Notes: generated from the sequence alone by a model not told the origin. Positions 1 to 8,737 are shown, numbered from the stretch's first letter. The stretch: DNA of 64,000 bases from Pseudoxanthomonas sp. (GCF_035999195.1 NZ_DASYGY010000004.1:496001-560000); one strand, 5' to 3'. Program-made: numbers and translations.

Positions 1-990
1 ACCGGCTGGCTGGCAGCGGAAGTGCATCGCCGGCGCCCGGCCGGCGCGCTCGCCTGGACCACGCTGGCCGCGCTGGCGTCCGCCGCGCCGCTGGCGCTGT
101 GGCAGACCGCGGAGCACCAGCAGCCCTTCGCCGGCAATGGCGTGTGGGCATGGCTCGCCTATGCGGTACTCGGCGTCCGCAGCCTGATGTGCCTGCGCGA
201 CAGCGATCATCGGCTGGCCGGTGCGGCGCAGTTCGTGTGGTGGCTGGTGTGGCCGCTGGTGGCGAGCCTGCTGCTGGCCTGGCTGCCCGGACATGTGCAG
301 GGCATGGGCAGTGGTTGGCAGGCCGGTCTCATCGCGTTGCCATGGCTGGTGGTGGTGGCGCTCGCGCTGTTCCGTTGGGCATGGCTGGCGGCTCCGCTTG
401 GCGACCGGTTCGATGGCTGGCGTACACCGTTGCTGGGCGTGCTGTTCGCCGCACTGGGCCTGTGGTGGCTGGTGTCGCTGTTCATGGCCGGCAGCGCGCG
501 TCCGCTGCCGTGGATGCCGGTGCTGAATCCGCTGGAACTCGCCCAGTTCGCGGTGCTGGTCCTGCTGCTGCGCTGGTGGCTGCCGGAAACCCGTACGCTG
601 CCGCCGGCGCGCATCGTGCTGCTGTCGTCGCTGGCCTTCGTGTGGATCACCTCGGTGGTGCTGCATGCCGTGCATCACTGGGGCGGCGTGCCGTGGAACG
701 AGGGTCTGCTGTCGGGCAGCCTGGCGCAAACCAGCCTGACCATCACCTGGAGCGTGCTGGGCGTGCTGGGCTGGGTGATCGGGTCGCGCCGCGGCCAGCG
801 CATGTTGTGGCTGGGCGGTGCGGTGCTGATGGGCGTGGTGCTGGCCAAGCTGGTCTTCGTCGATCGCCAGCATCTGGGCAACCTGCTCGGCATCGGCTCG
901 TTCATCGGCTACGGCCTGTTGTGCACCGTGGTGGGCTATCTGGCGCCGGCACCGCCGCGGCGCATCGACAACGAGGAAGCACCCGCATGA
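1..990 (+). CDS. DUF2339 family membrane protein, C-terminal part
   Basis: The reading frame is open from the first base, so the 5' end lies outside the window; the GTG at 22 is only an internal codon. About 329 residues remain, made of roughly ten hydrophobic segments rich in Trp and Leu, with short charged loops. The last segments (VLAKLVFVD, then GIGSFIGYGLL and VGYLAP) match the typical end of DUF2339 proteins, large polytopic inner-membrane proteins of unknown function. The stop overlaps the start of the next gene by four bases (ATGA), so the two are probably translated together. I assign no function beyond the family. Confidence 0.85.
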   Translation, partial: TGWLAAEVHRRRPAGALAWTTLAALASAAPLALWQTAEHQQPFAGNGVWAWLAYAVLGVRSLMCLRDSDHRLAGAAQFVWWLVWPLVASLLLAWLPGHVQGMGSGWQAGLIALPWLVVVALALFRWAWLAAPLGDRFDGWRTPLLGVLFAALGLWWLVSLFMAGSARPLPWMPVLNPLELAQFAVLVLLLRWWLPETRTLPPARIVLLSSLAFVWITSVVLHAVHHWGGVPWNEGLLSGSLAQTSLTITWSVLGVLGWVIGSRRGQRMLWLGGAVLMGVVLAKLVFVDRQHLGNLLGIGSFIGYGLLCTVVGYLAPAPPRRIDNEEAPA

Positions 991-2345
991 AGAAGTGGCT
1001 GATGGTCCTGTCTCTGCTGCCCGTGCTCGCCGCCGCGCAGGCGCCAACGTCTGCTCCCTATGCGAAGCGCTGGCCGCTGACGTTGTCGTCCGAACAGGCG
1101 GGTGCGTACCGCGTGGTCCTCGACCGCGAGGTCTACACCACCACGGCATGGCCGGACCTGCGCGACATCGATGTGCTGGATGCGCAGGGCAGGCCGGTGG
1201 CGGCGGCACTGTTCGGCCCCGAGCAGCCCACGGCCCTGCCGGCGCGACGCATCGTGGTGCCATGGTTTCCGCTGCCGGCGCTGCAGCAGGATCCATCGGT
1301 ACCGTCGCGCGTGTCGGCGCAGTTCGGCGAGAACGGCCGCATCGTGCGCATCGAGGCCGACGGTGGCGGTACGGCCGCCTCCGGTCCCGCACGTGCCTTC
1401 CTGGTCGACCTGAGCGGCATCCGCGATACGCCCGAAGCGCTGGAGTTCACCTGGGATGCCGGCACGCCGCGCGAATCGCGCTATCGGGTCGAAGGCAGCC
1501 AGGACCTGCAGGCGTGGGAGGTCGTGCAGGACCGCGTGACCCTGGTCGAGCTGCAGCGCGGCCCGCAACGCCTGCTGCGCGACGAGGCGCCGATCCGCGG
1601 CGGTCTTCGCTACATCCGCTTCGTGCCGCTCGATGCCTCGCCGGCCCTGCCGATCCGTGAGGTGCGCGTGCGCCTGCAGGCCGTGCATCCGCGCCAGGAT
1701 GTGCAGTGGTCGGAGCTGCAGGGCCGGCGCATGTCCGAGCAGGGTGTGGACGGCTACACCTACGAAAGCGATGGGCGCTATCCCGTGGCCCTGGCCGATC
1801 TGGCGATGGACGACTACACCGTCGGCGAATGGACGCTGGAGAGCCGCGACAGCACGGACGCGCCGTGGCGACTGCGCGCCGGGCCGTGGGTGGCGTATCG
1901 CGTGGCCGGCGAACAGCCCAGCGCCTCGCCGGCGCAACCGTTGTCGAGCGGACCGGCACGCGACCGCTACTGGCGGCTGCGCAACACCGGCGCACTGCCG
2001 GAGCGGGCGCCCACGCTTCGACTCGGCTACCGGTCGGAAGTGGTGGTGTTCCTTGCACGGGGCACGCCGCCCTACGCACTGGTGGCAGGCAGTGCGAGCG
2101 CGCGCCGCGCCGCCGTCCCGATGCCTGCCCTGGTGGATTCGCTGCGGCGCGACCGCGGCGAGGACTGGCAGCCCGCGCCGGCGTACCTGTCCCCGTCCAC
2201 GGTGCTGGCCGGCGATGCGGCGCTGGTCGCTCCGCCCACGCCGCGCGACTGGAAGACCTGGCTACTGTGGGGCCTGCTGATCGCCGGTGCGGCGCTGGTG
2301 GCGGCCTTCGCCTTCAGCCTGCTGCGCAGCCGGCCACCGGCCTAG
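987..2345 (+). CDS. DUF3999 family protein, exported and membrane anchored
   Basis: A 452-residue protein starting at the ATG that overlaps the DUF2339 stop. It opens with a signal peptide (MKKWLMVLSLLPVLAAAQA) and ends with one hydrophobic helix (LLWGLLIAGAALVAAFAF) followed by a short basic tail, so most of it should sit in the periplasm anchored at its C-terminus. The middle is beta-rich with no catalytic motif I recognise. DUF3999 proteins are commonly encoded next to DUF2339 proteins, which suggests a shared envelope complex. The function is unknown; the family call rests on sequence character and on this pairing. Confidence 0.8.
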   Translation: MKKWLMVLSLLPVLAAAQAPTSAPYAKRWPLTLSSEQAGAYRVVLDREVYTTTAWPDLRDIDVLDAQGRPVAAALFGPEQPTALPARRIVVPWFPLPALQQDPSVPSRVSAQFGENGRIVRIEADGGGTAASGPARAFLVDLSGIRDTPEALEFTWDAGTPRESRYRVEGSQDLQAWEVVQDRVTLVELQRGPQRLLRDEAPIRGGLRYIRFVPLDASPALPIREVRVRLQAVHPRQDVQWSELQGRRMSEQGVDGYTYESDGRYPVALADLAMDDYTVGEWTLESRDSTDAPWRLRAGPWVAYRVAGEQPSASPAQPLSSGPARDRYWRLRNTGALPERAPTLRLGYRSEVVVFLARGTPPYALVAGSASARRAAVPMPALVDSLRRDRGEDWQPAPAYLSPSTVLAGDAALVAPPTPRDWKTWLLWGLLIAGAALVAAFAFSLLRSRPPA

Positions 2346-2415
2346 GCTGCGGTCGTTTGCGGCATGCGGGGGCAGGCGGGACAATAGCGGTCTCTCCCGC
2401 TGCCCAGGACTTCCG

Positions 2416-3591
2416 ATGCCCATCGTCCGCATGACCGACCTCGACCTCGCCGGCAAACGCGTGCTGATCCGCCAGGATCTTAACGTGCCGATCGACGCTG
2501 GCCGGATCACGTCCGAGCAGCGCATCACCGCGTCGTTGCCGACGCTGAAGCTGGCGCTGCAGAAGGGCGCGGCGGTGATGGTGACCTCGCACCTGGGCCG
2601 CCCGAAGGAAGGCGTGTGGAGCGAAGCCGATTCGCTGGCGCCGGTCGCCGCGCGCCTGTCCGAACTGCTCGGCGTCGAGGTGCCGCTGGTGAAGGACTGG
2701 GTGGATGGCGTCGACGTGGCGCCGGGCCGGATCGTCCTGCTCGAGAACTGCCGCATGAACGTCGGCGAAGGCAAGGACGACGAAGCGCTGTCGAAAAAAT
2801 ACGCCGCGCTGTGCGACGTCTTCGTCATGGACGCGTTCGGCACCGCGCACCGCGCGCAGGCCTCCACGCATGGCGTGATCCGGTTCGCCCCGGTCGCCGC
2901 CGGCGGCCCGCTGCTGATGGCCGAACTGGACGCGCTGGACAAGGCGCTGGCCAATCCGGCCCGCCCGCTGCTGGCCATCGTCGCCGGCAGCAAGGTCTCC
3001 ACCAAGCTGGAACTGCTGACCAGCCTGGTGGGCAAGGTGGACCAGCTGATCGTCGGCGGCGGCATCGCCAACACCTTCATCGCGGCGGAAGGCCATGCGG
3101 TGGGCAAGTCGCTGATCGAAGCCGACCTGATCGAGACCGCGAAGAAGATCGATGCCGATGCGAAGGCGCGTGGTGCCGAGATTCCGCTGCCGACCGACGT
3201 GGTGGTCGCCACCGCGTTCTCCGCCGATGCGCCGGCGACGGTGAAGGCCGTGGACGCCGTCGCGGCCGACGACCTGATCCTCGACATCGGTCCGCAGACC
3301 GCGCAGCGCTATGCCGAACTGATCAAGTCGGCCGGCACCGTGGTGTGGAACGGGCCGGTGGGCGTATTCGAGTTCGATGCCTTCGGCAAGGGCACCGAAA
3401 CGCTGGCGCATGCGATCGCGCAGTCGAAGGCATTCTCCATCGCCGGCGGCGGCGACACGCTGGCGGCGGTGGACAAGTACGGTATCGCCGACGACGTCAG
3501 CTATATCTCCACCGGTGGCGGCGCCTTCCTCGAATTCCTCGAAGGCAAGACGCTGCCGGCCGTCGCGGCGCTGGAAGCACGCGGCCAGTGA
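2416..3591 (+). CDS. pgk: phosphoglycerate kinase
   Basis: 391 residues, the normal bacterial length (about 390). It transfers the acyl phosphate of 1,3-bisphosphoglycerate to ADP in glycolysis. The N-terminal substrate-binding signature RQDLNVP is at residues 19-25. The nucleotide side is shown by GSKVSTK, GGGIANTF, NGPVGVFE and GGGDTLAAV near the end. I chose the ATG at 2416 because the family begins with a short MxDLDLxGKRVLIR stretch; an in-frame upstream start at 2287 would overlap the DUF3999 gene. A GACAAT hexamer at 2380-2385 could be the -10 element. The stop overlaps the GTG of the next gene, and pyk and fba follow on the same strand. Confidence 0.97.
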   Translation: MPIVRMTDLDLAGKRVLIRQDLNVPIDAGRITSEQRITASLPTLKLALQKGAAVMVTSHLGRPKEGVWSEADSLAPVAARLSELLGVEVPLVKDWVDGVDVAPGRIVLLENCRMNVGEGKDDEALSKKYAALCDVFVMDAFGTAHRAQASTHGVIRFAPVAAGGPLLMAELDALDKALANPARPLLAIVAGSKVSTKLELLTSLVGKVDQLIVGGGIANTFIAAEGHAVGKSLIEADLIETAKKIDADAKARGAEIPLPTDVVVATAFSADAPATVKAVDAVAADDLILDIGPQTAQRYAELIKSAGTVVWNGPVGVFEFDAFGKGTETLAHAIAQSKAFSIAGGGDTLAAVDKYGIADDVSYISTGGGAFLEFLEGKTLPAVAALEARGQ

Positions 3592-4229
3592 GCCGCGCCA
3601 CGCTGTTCTTCGACCTCGACGGCACGCTGATCGATTCGGCCGTCGGCATCACCCGCTGCATCGCCCACGCATTGACCCAGCTCGAGCATCCGATTCCATC
3701 GGAGGCCGAGCTGCGCGGTTGGATCGGTCCGTCGCTGCGTACCAGCTTCATGCCGCTGCTGGGCGATCCGGCCAAGGTCGAGGCCGCCATCGAGCATTAC
3801 CTGGAGCGCTTCGAGTCGCACGGCTGGCTGGAGCACCAGGTCTACGCCGGCGTCGGCGAAACCATCGAGGCGCTTCACGCCGAGGGTCACCGGCTCGCCG
3901 TGGTCACCGCCAAGAACGAGCCGCACGCGCGCAAGATCCTGGCGCACCTGCCGTTCGGGCATCGCTTCGAGGACATCATCGGCGCGACTGTCGATGGCCG
4001 CCTCAGCCACAAGAAGGACCTGATCGGCGAAGCCCTGCGGCGCCTTTCACTGACGCCTGATGCGTGCTGGATGATCGGTGACCGCCGCATGGACATCGAG
4101 GGCGCGCGTCACCATGGCATGCGCAACGTCGGCGTGCTGTGGGGATTCGGCGGAGAAGAGGAGTTGCGCGATGCAGGCGCGACCCGGCTCGCAGGCGCAC
4201 CCGACCAATTGCAGCCACTGCTCGCCTGA
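3588..4229 (+). CDS. HAD-superfamily phosphatase, phosphoglycolate phosphatase-like
   Basis: 213 residues from a GTG that overlaps the pgk stop (GTGA), indicating translational coupling. HAD motif I is FFDLDGTLID (nucleophile Asp9, acid/base Asp11), the motif II region is VVTAKNE, a conserved Lys lies in SHKKDL, and motif IV is MIGDRRMDIEGA. A helical C1 cap domain occupies about residues 15-80. The family removes phosphate from small metabolites such as 2-phosphoglycolate; the true substrate cannot be read from sequence. Coupling to pgk suggests repair or clean-up of a glycolytic by-product, which is inference. The stop is at 4227-4229. Confidence 0.85.
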   Translation: MSRATLFFDLDGTLIDSAVGITRCIAHALTQLEHPIPSEAELRGWIGPSLRTSFMPLLGDPAKVEAAIEHYLERFESHGWLEHQVYAGVGETIEALHAEGHRLAVVTAKNEPHARKILAHLPFGHRFEDIIGATVDGRLSHKKDLIGEALRRLSLTPDACWMIGDRRMDIEGARHHGMRNVGVLWGFGGEEELRDAGATRLAGAPDQLQPLLA

Positions 4230-4357
4230 GCGGAAACGCACGCGATCAAACGCGCGTTTCATCCTCGCGTTTTTTGCGCAGTCGGGTGTGCGCGCGCAGC
4301 ATCCGGCATGCGGGCAGAGACCAAAAAAATACCAGTCGCACGACGTGCGCGACCGTT

Positions 4358-4425
4358 GCGAAAGCGCTTGAAAACAGGGCTTTGCTGGCGTGCCGGTACA
4401 CGTGCCTCATGCTGTCCCGGGACAG
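4358..4425. promoter_or_regulatory. two palindromes upstream of pyk, candidate operators
   Basis: The 276-bp gap before pyk is less GC-rich than its surroundings. It contains GCGAAAGCGCTTGAAAA at 4358-4374, whose core AAGCGCTT is a perfect palindrome of the kind bound by LacI-family sugar regulators. A perfect 14-base palindrome CTGTCCCGGGACAG lies at 4412-4425. Both are upstream of the pyk ATG at 4506 and so are well placed to control it. No regulator gene is adjacent, and chance palindromes cannot be excluded. I see no convincing -35/-10 pair nearby. Confidence 0.35.
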
Positions 4426-4505
4426 TGCGATCACACGGGGTCCGCGGGTCTCTACGCATCCGTATCGCTGTGGTAGCGTTTGCGCGATCACAGGGAATCC
4501 GCACC

Positions 4506-5975
4506 ATGACCGAACGCCAGCGCCGCACCAAGATCCTCGCCACCCTCGGACCGGCGACCGACCCGCCCGGCGTGCTGGAGGATCTGTTCCGCGCCGGCGT
4601 CAACGTGGTGCGACTGAACTTCTCGCATGGCGATCCGTCCGGACAGGCCAAGCGTGCCGCTGCCGTTCGCCTGGCGGCGCAGCGCGTCGGTGCCGAGGTC
4701 GGCATCCTGGCCGACCTGCCGGGCCCGAAGATCCGCGTGGAACGTTTCGCCGAAGGCAAGGTGGTGCTGAAGACCGGCGACCGCTTCGACCTGGTGGCCC
4801 GTGTCGATGCACCTCCGGGCGATGCCACCCAGGTGGGCGTCAGCTACCTCGGCCTGCCGGGCGACGTGGAAGCGGGCGACGTCCTGCTGCTCGACGACGG
4901 CCTGATGCAGCTGAAGGTGACCTCGGTCGAGGGCGAACGCATCATCTGCACCGTGCTCAACGACGGCGTGCTGTCCGACCGCAAGGGCCTGAACAAGCAG
5001 GGCGGCGGCCTGTCGCTGGGCGCGCTGACCGAGCGCGACCGTGAGCTGATCGCCTATGTGGCGGAGAACATCGGCGTGGACTTCATCGCCGTGTCGTTCT
5101 GCCGCAATGCCGACGACATGAACGAAGCGCGCCGCATCGCCCGCGAGCACGGCTGCGACGCCGCACTGGTCTCCAAGATCGAACGTACCGAAGCCATCGA
5201 GAACCTGGCCGAGATCGTCGATGCCAGCGACGTGGTGATGGTCGCGCGCGGCGACCTGGGCGTGGAGATCGGCGATGCCGAATTGCCCGGCCTGCAGAAG
5301 AAGATCATCCGCGAGTCGCTGGCGCGCAACAAGGTGGTGATCACCGCCACCCAGATGCTGCAGTCGATGGTGGACAGCCCGATCCCCACCCGCGCCGAAG
5401 TGCTGGACGTGGCCAACGCCGTCATCGACGGCACCGACGCGGTGATGCTGTCGGCCGAGACTGCGGCCGGCAGCTACCCGGTCCGCGCGGTGGAAGCGAT
5501 GGCGCGCATCTGCCTGGGCGCCGAGAAGCAGTTCGAGATGGATACCGATTTCGAGAAGGCGCCGCGCAACCTGGAGCGCGCCGACCAGGCCATCGCGATG
5601 GCCACGATGTTCCTGTCCGAGCACATCGGCGTGCGCGCGATCGTGGCGATGACCGAATCCGGCGGCACCGCGCGCTTCCTGTCGCGCTTCCGCTCCAGCG
5701 CGCCGATCTATGCGTTCTCGCGCCACGACGGCGCGCGCCGCAAGATGGCGATGATCCGCGACGTGTTCCCGATCGCCTTCGACAGCCGCGGCCTGGCTCC
5801 GCGTGAGGCCGCGCGCGATGCGATGCGCGTGCTGCACGACCGCGAGCTGCTGGCCGAGGGTGACCGCGTCATCTTCACCAGCGGCGACCACATGGAGCGC
5901 CACGGCGCCACCAATACGCTTCGCCTGCTGCAGATGGGCGAGCGCGGCAAGGCCGAGGGACTCGGCGAGCTGTAA
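4506..5975 (+). CDS. pyk: pyruvate kinase
   Basis: 489 residues. It makes pyruvate and ATP from phosphoenolpyruvate and ADP. Family marks in order: TKILATLGPAT at the N-terminus, LNFSHG, the B-domain insert (about residues 70-165), the catalytic Lys in VSKIERTEAIEN, the metal-binding run MVARGDLGVEIG, and ITATQMLQSM followed by NAVIDGTDAVMLSAETA. The C-terminal domain carries an allosteric-site type region (MTESGGTARFLSRFRS). The ATG at 4506 gives the standard N-terminus; the longer in-frame extension upstream is arginine-rich and unlike the family. It lies 276 bases after the HAD gene, so it probably has its own promoter. Confidence 0.97.
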   Translation: MTERQRRTKILATLGPATDPPGVLEDLFRAGVNVVRLNFSHGDPSGQAKRAAAVRLAAQRVGAEVGILADLPGPKIRVERFAEGKVVLKTGDRFDLVARVDAPPGDATQVGVSYLGLPGDVEAGDVLLLDDGLMQLKVTSVEGERIICTVLNDGVLSDRKGLNKQGGGLSLGALTERDRELIAYVAENIGVDFIAVSFCRNADDMNEARRIAREHGCDAALVSKIERTEAIENLAEIVDASDVVMVARGDLGVEIGDAELPGLQKKIIRESLARNKVVITATQMLQSMVDSPIPTRAEVLDVANAVIDGTDAVMLSAETAAGSYPVRAVEAMARICLGAEKQFEMDTDFEKAPRNLERADQAIAMATMFLSEHIGVRAIVAMTESGGTARFLSRFRSSAPIYAFSRHDGARRKMAMIRDVFPIAFDSRGLAPREAARDAMRVLHDRELLAEGDRVIFTSGDHMERHGATNTLRLLQMGERGKAEGLGEL

Positions 5976-6073
5976 GCGGTTCCGGCCGCGCGGGACCGCC
6001 TGCGACGTCGGGATTCCGGGCGCGCTGCGGCGCGTTCGCCGCCGCGATTGCCCGCTGTCGGCGGGGCGCGGTC

Positions 6074-6079
6074 TATAAT
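6074..6079 (+). promoter_or_regulatory. consensus -10 element for fba
   Basis: A perfect TATAAT stands out in GC-rich DNA 32 bases before the fba start codon. A possible -35 (TTGCCC at 6048-6053) is 20 bases upstream, longer than the ideal 17, so the -35 is uncertain. A ribosome-binding site AGGAAT (6103-6108) follows just before the ATG at 6112. This suggests fba is transcribed separately from pyk. Confidence 0.6.
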
Positions 6080-6111
6080 TGGTCTCTTTTTCGCCCCGCC
6101 ACAGGAATCCC

Positions 6112-7116
6112 ATGAGCATCGAACAGCTTGCCGAAACCGCCCAGGCCATGGTGGCCGCGGGCAAGGGCATCATCGCGATCGACGAGTCCACCACCACCAT
6201 CGCCAAGCGGTTCCAGGGCGTGGGCATCGAGAACACCGAAGAGAACCGTCGCGCCTACCGCGAGCTGCTGCTCACCACGCCGAAGCTGTCGGACTACATC
6301 TCCGGCGCCATCCTGTTCGACGAAACCCTGCGCCAGTCCACCAAGGACGGCGTGCCGTTCGCCAAGTACATGGCCGACCACGGCATCATCCCCGGCATCA
6401 AGGTCGACAAGGGCACGCACCCCCTGGCCGGCTGCCCGGGCGAGGTGGTCACCGAAGGCCTCGACGGCCTGCGCGACCGCCTGAAGGAGTACTACAAGCT
6501 GGGCGCGCGCTTCGCCAAGTGGCGCGCGGTCATCACCATCGGCGAGGACATCCCCTCCGGCACCTGCATCGAGGCCAATGCGCATGCGCTGGCCCGTTAC
6601 GCCGCGCTGTGCCAGGAGTGCGGTCTGGTGCCGATGGTGGAGCCGGAAGTGCTGATGGACGGCGACCACAACATCGAGGTCTGCTACGAAGTGACCGAAG
6701 CCGTGCTGCGTTCGCTGTTCGGCGCGCTGTACGAGCAGAACGTGCTGCTGGAAGGCACCATCCTGAAGGCCTCGATGGTCATCGCCGGCAAGGACTGCGA
6801 GGAGCAGGCCGACGTCGACGAAGTGGCCGAGTCCACCGTGATGTGCCTGAAGAGCACCGTGCCGGCCATCCTGCCGGGCGTGGTGTTCCTGTCCGGCGGC
6901 CAGACCGACGAGCAGTCCACCGCCCACCTCAACGCCATGAACCAGCTGGGCAACCTGCCGTGGCCGCTCAGCTTCTCCTACGGCCGCGCCATGCAGCAGG
7001 CCGCGCTGAAGCTGTGGTCGCAGGACCTGGTGGGCAACTTCGCCAAGGCCCAGGCCGTGGTGTACGAGCGCGCCAAGGAAAACGGCCTGGCCGCGCTGGG
7101 CAAGTGGGAAGGCTGA
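6112..7116 (+). CDS. fba: class I fructose-bisphosphate aldolase
   Basis: 334 residues. It cleaves fructose 1,6-bisphosphate to two triose phosphates with a Schiff-base lysine, not a metal. The class I catalytic set is visible: lysines in GIKVDKG (97 and 100), Lys136 in FAKWR, Glu177 in MVEPE, and the Schiff-base Lys219 in EGTILKASMV; SGGQTDEQSTAHL near residue 265 is the phosphate-binding loop. Class I aldolases are typical of animals and plants, but this form also occurs in Xanthomonadaceae. The ATG at 6112 follows a good ribosome-binding site; an upstream start at 6079 would begin inside the -10 element. A terminator follows at 7141. Confidence 0.95.
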   Translation: MSIEQLAETAQAMVAAGKGIIAIDESTTTIAKRFQGVGIENTEENRRAYRELLLTTPKLSDYISGAILFDETLRQSTKDGVPFAKYMADHGIIPGIKVDKGTHPLAGCPGEVVTEGLDGLRDRLKEYYKLGARFAKWRAVITIGEDIPSGTCIEANAHALARYAALCQECGLVPMVEPEVLMDGDHNIEVCYEVTEAVLRSLFGALYEQNVLLEGTILKASMVIAGKDCEEQADVDEVAESTVMCLKSTVPAILPGVVFLSGGQTDEQSTAHLNAMNQLGNLPWPLSFSYGRAMQQAALKLWSQDLVGNFAKAQAVVYERAKENGLAALGKWEG

Positions 7117-7140
7117 TCGCCTGCGCCACGAAGTGATTCC

Positions 7141-7170
7141 GACGCCGGCCTTGTGCCGGCGTCGTCGTTT
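7141..7170 (+). terminator. rho-independent terminator after fba
   Basis: A perfect 9-base-pair stem (GACGCCGGC at 7141-7149 with GCCGGCGTC at 7155-7163) with a 5-base loop, followed by GTCGTTT. It starts 25 bases after the fba stop. The T-run is short but the stem is very stable. Confidence 0.7.
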
Positions 7171-7218
7171 GCGGGGTCGGAATCGGAAACCAAGGCCTGT
7201 CGTCCGCTCCGCCGATGC

Positions 7219-8079
7219 GTCATTCGCGTGAAGGCGGGAATCCAGGGCCTTTGGCTTCCGAGCAGGAAAGTCGCTGGGTCCCCGCCTTCGCGGGGATGAC
7301 GGCCTTTCTTCCGTCGGCCTTGCTGGTGGCCACTTGCACGCTTGATGCAGGGAGCGGCGAGTGCCCTCTGCGTGGGCGACCTAAATGCCGGCAGGAGCAT
7401 CCGGTCCATCACACCGTCATTCCCGCGCAGGAGGGAACCCAGTGCCTTCGGCTTCACAGTGGGAAAGTCGCTGGGTCCCCGCCTTCGCGGGGATGACGGC
7501 TCTCTATCCATCGATCTGGTGCGGGGCACTCGCTTGGAACAGGGCGCTGCGATGGTCTTGTGCGGGGGATCGAACTCCATGCCAACGGTGAAATCCGTTC
7601 CCTCCCACCGTCGTTCCCGCGAAGGCGGGAACCCAGTGCCTTCGGCTTACGAGCAGGAAAGTCACTGGGTCCCCGCCTGCGCGGGGATGACGGCTCTCCA
7701 TTCATTGATTTGGTGCGGGGCACTCGCTTGGAACAGGGCGCTGCGATGGTTCTATGCGGTGGTCAAGCTCCATGCCAACGGTGAAATCCGTTCCATCACA
7801 CCGTCGTTCCCGCGAAGGCGGGAACCCAGCGCCTTTGGCTTACGAGCAGGAAAGTCGCTGGGTCCCCGCCTTCGCGGGGATGACGGCTCTCCATTCATCG
7901 ATTTGGTGCGGGGCTCTCGCTTGAAACAGGGCACTGCGAGGGTCTTGTGCAGGGGATTGAACTCCCTGCCAACGGTGGAATCCGTTCCCTCCCACCGTCG
8001 TTCCCGCGAAGGCGGGAATCCAGCGCCTTCGGCTTCTGAATGCCAAAGTCGCTGGGTCCCCGCCTTCGCGGGGATGACG
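7219..8079. repeat. 194-bp-period array of five large palindromes
   Basis: Between fba and the MarR gene there are about 1.1 kb with no gene. Five copies of a palindromic element begin (at the base of GTCRTT) at 7219, 7416, 7610, 7803 and 7997, so the spacing is 193-197 bases. Each copy is about 85 bases. A left arm of the type GTCGTTCCCGCGAAGGCGGG is matched near the far end by its near-complement (CCCCGCCTTCGCGGGGATGA). Each arm is itself a small hairpin (CCCGC-GAAG-GCGGG). The segments between copies are also repeated, including a short AACGG/CCGTT hairpin; copies 3-5 are very alike and copy 1 is the most diverged. Open frames run through the array on both strands but only reflect the repeat. 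Confidence 0.93.
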
Positions 8080-8091
8080 AGCCTTCCTCGG

Positions 8092-8132
8092 TCGCCCGGT
8101 TCGGGCCCCTGATGGTCGTTTGAACCGGGCGA
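8092..8132. repeat. 11-bp perfect inverted repeat at the end of the array
   Basis: TCGCCCGGTTC at 8092-8102 is exactly complementary to GAACCGGGCGA at 8122-8132, with a 19-base loop. It lies 13 bases after the fifth palindrome and looks like a different element. The remaining stretch to 8220 contains a CCCTGAGCCGTAGCGAAAGC segment that resembles another common dispersed repeat. Confidence 0.6.
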
Positions 8133-8220
8133 CGAGAACCGTCTTGCGGGCCCAGTCCGCGTCCCTAAACACCCTGAGCCGTAGCGAAAGCTCGGCTGAA
8201 CGATTTTCCGTCGCCTTGAA

Positions 8221-8236
8221 TATAATTGCTTAAGCA
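8221..8236 (+). promoter_or_regulatory. -10 element overlapping a palindromic operator of the MarR-EmrAB operon
   Basis: A perfect TATAAT (8221-8226) is immediately followed by the perfect 10-base palindrome TGCTTAAGCA (8227-8236), in an AT-rich island 19-34 bases before the MarR start codon at 8255. MarR-family repressors usually bind short palindromes overlapping their own promoter, so autoregulation of the operon through this site is likely. No clear -35 was found. The repressor-operator link is inference. Confidence 0.6.
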
Positions 8237-8254
8237 TCTATATCATAGGCACCC

Positions 8255-8728
8255 ATGAAGACACCTGCCGGCCAAAGCACCATCGGTTACCTGATCGCGG
8301 ACCTGAGCCGGTTGTTCGGCCGCGTGTTCGATCGCCGCGCCGCCCATCTGGGCCTGACCCGCGTGCAATGGCGCGCGCTCAAGCGCATCCACCAGAGCGA
8401 GGGCATCACCCAGTCCGCGCTCGCCGACCTGCTGGACATGGAGCCGATCGCGGTCGGCCGCGTGCTGGACCGCCTGCAGAAGGCCGGCTTCATCGAGCGC
8501 CGCAGCGATCCCGACGACCGCCGCGTGTGGCGGCTGCACCTGCTGCCGCAGTCGGACGCGGTGATGCACGACATCGAGGCCGTAGCCACCTCGGTCCGCG
8601 AAGACTGCCTGGCCGGCGTCGACCCCGGTGAACTGGCGACGACACTCAAGGTGCTCGGCCAGATCCGCGAAAACCTCTCCCTGCTCGACCGTGCCAGCCG
8701 CGGCGAGTCCTCCCTCCGCAAGGGCTGA
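8255..8728 (+). CDS. MarR-family transcriptional regulator
   Basis: 157 residues, the usual MarR length. The winged helix-turn-helix lies at about residues 30-95: LTRVQWRALKRIH, then the recognition region SALADLLDMEPIAVGRVLDRLQ and the wing ERRSDPDDRRVWRL, where DPDDRR is the typical wing motif. Helices at both ends form the dimer interface. It starts an operon with the EmrA- and EmrB-like genes (9 bases to the next start), so it probably represses them and responds to a drug or aromatic compound. The ATG at 8255 is the only start after the promoter. Confidence 0.93.
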   Translation: MKTPAGQSTIGYLIADLSRLFGRVFDRRAAHLGLTRVQWRALKRIHQSEGITQSALADLLDMEPIAVGRVLDRLQKAGFIERRSDPDDRRVWRLHLLPQSDAVMHDIEAVATSVREDCLAGVDPGELATTLKVLGQIRENLSLLDRASRGESSLRKG

Positions 8729-8737
8729 ATCCCCACC

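Noticed and set aside
4233..4276. Possible terminator after the HAD phosphatase gene
   Set aside because: GAAACGC/GCGTTTC can pair, but the loop is 14 bases and the T-run lies 10 bases beyond the stem, so it is not convincing.
4412..4425. LexA-type SOS box at CTGTCCCGGGACAG
   Set aside because: The CTGT and ACAG halves are 6 bases apart, not 8, and xanthomonad LexA sites differ; no SOS gene follows.
7219..8079. CRISPR-like array
   Set aside because: The period is 194 bases, the spacers are repeated and not unique, and no cas genes are present.
7342..8112. Open reading frames through the 7.2-8.1 kb array, up to 256 codons on the plus strand
   Set aside because: The frames repeat with the DNA unit, exist on both strands, have no ribosome-binding site, and their products are just translated palindromes.
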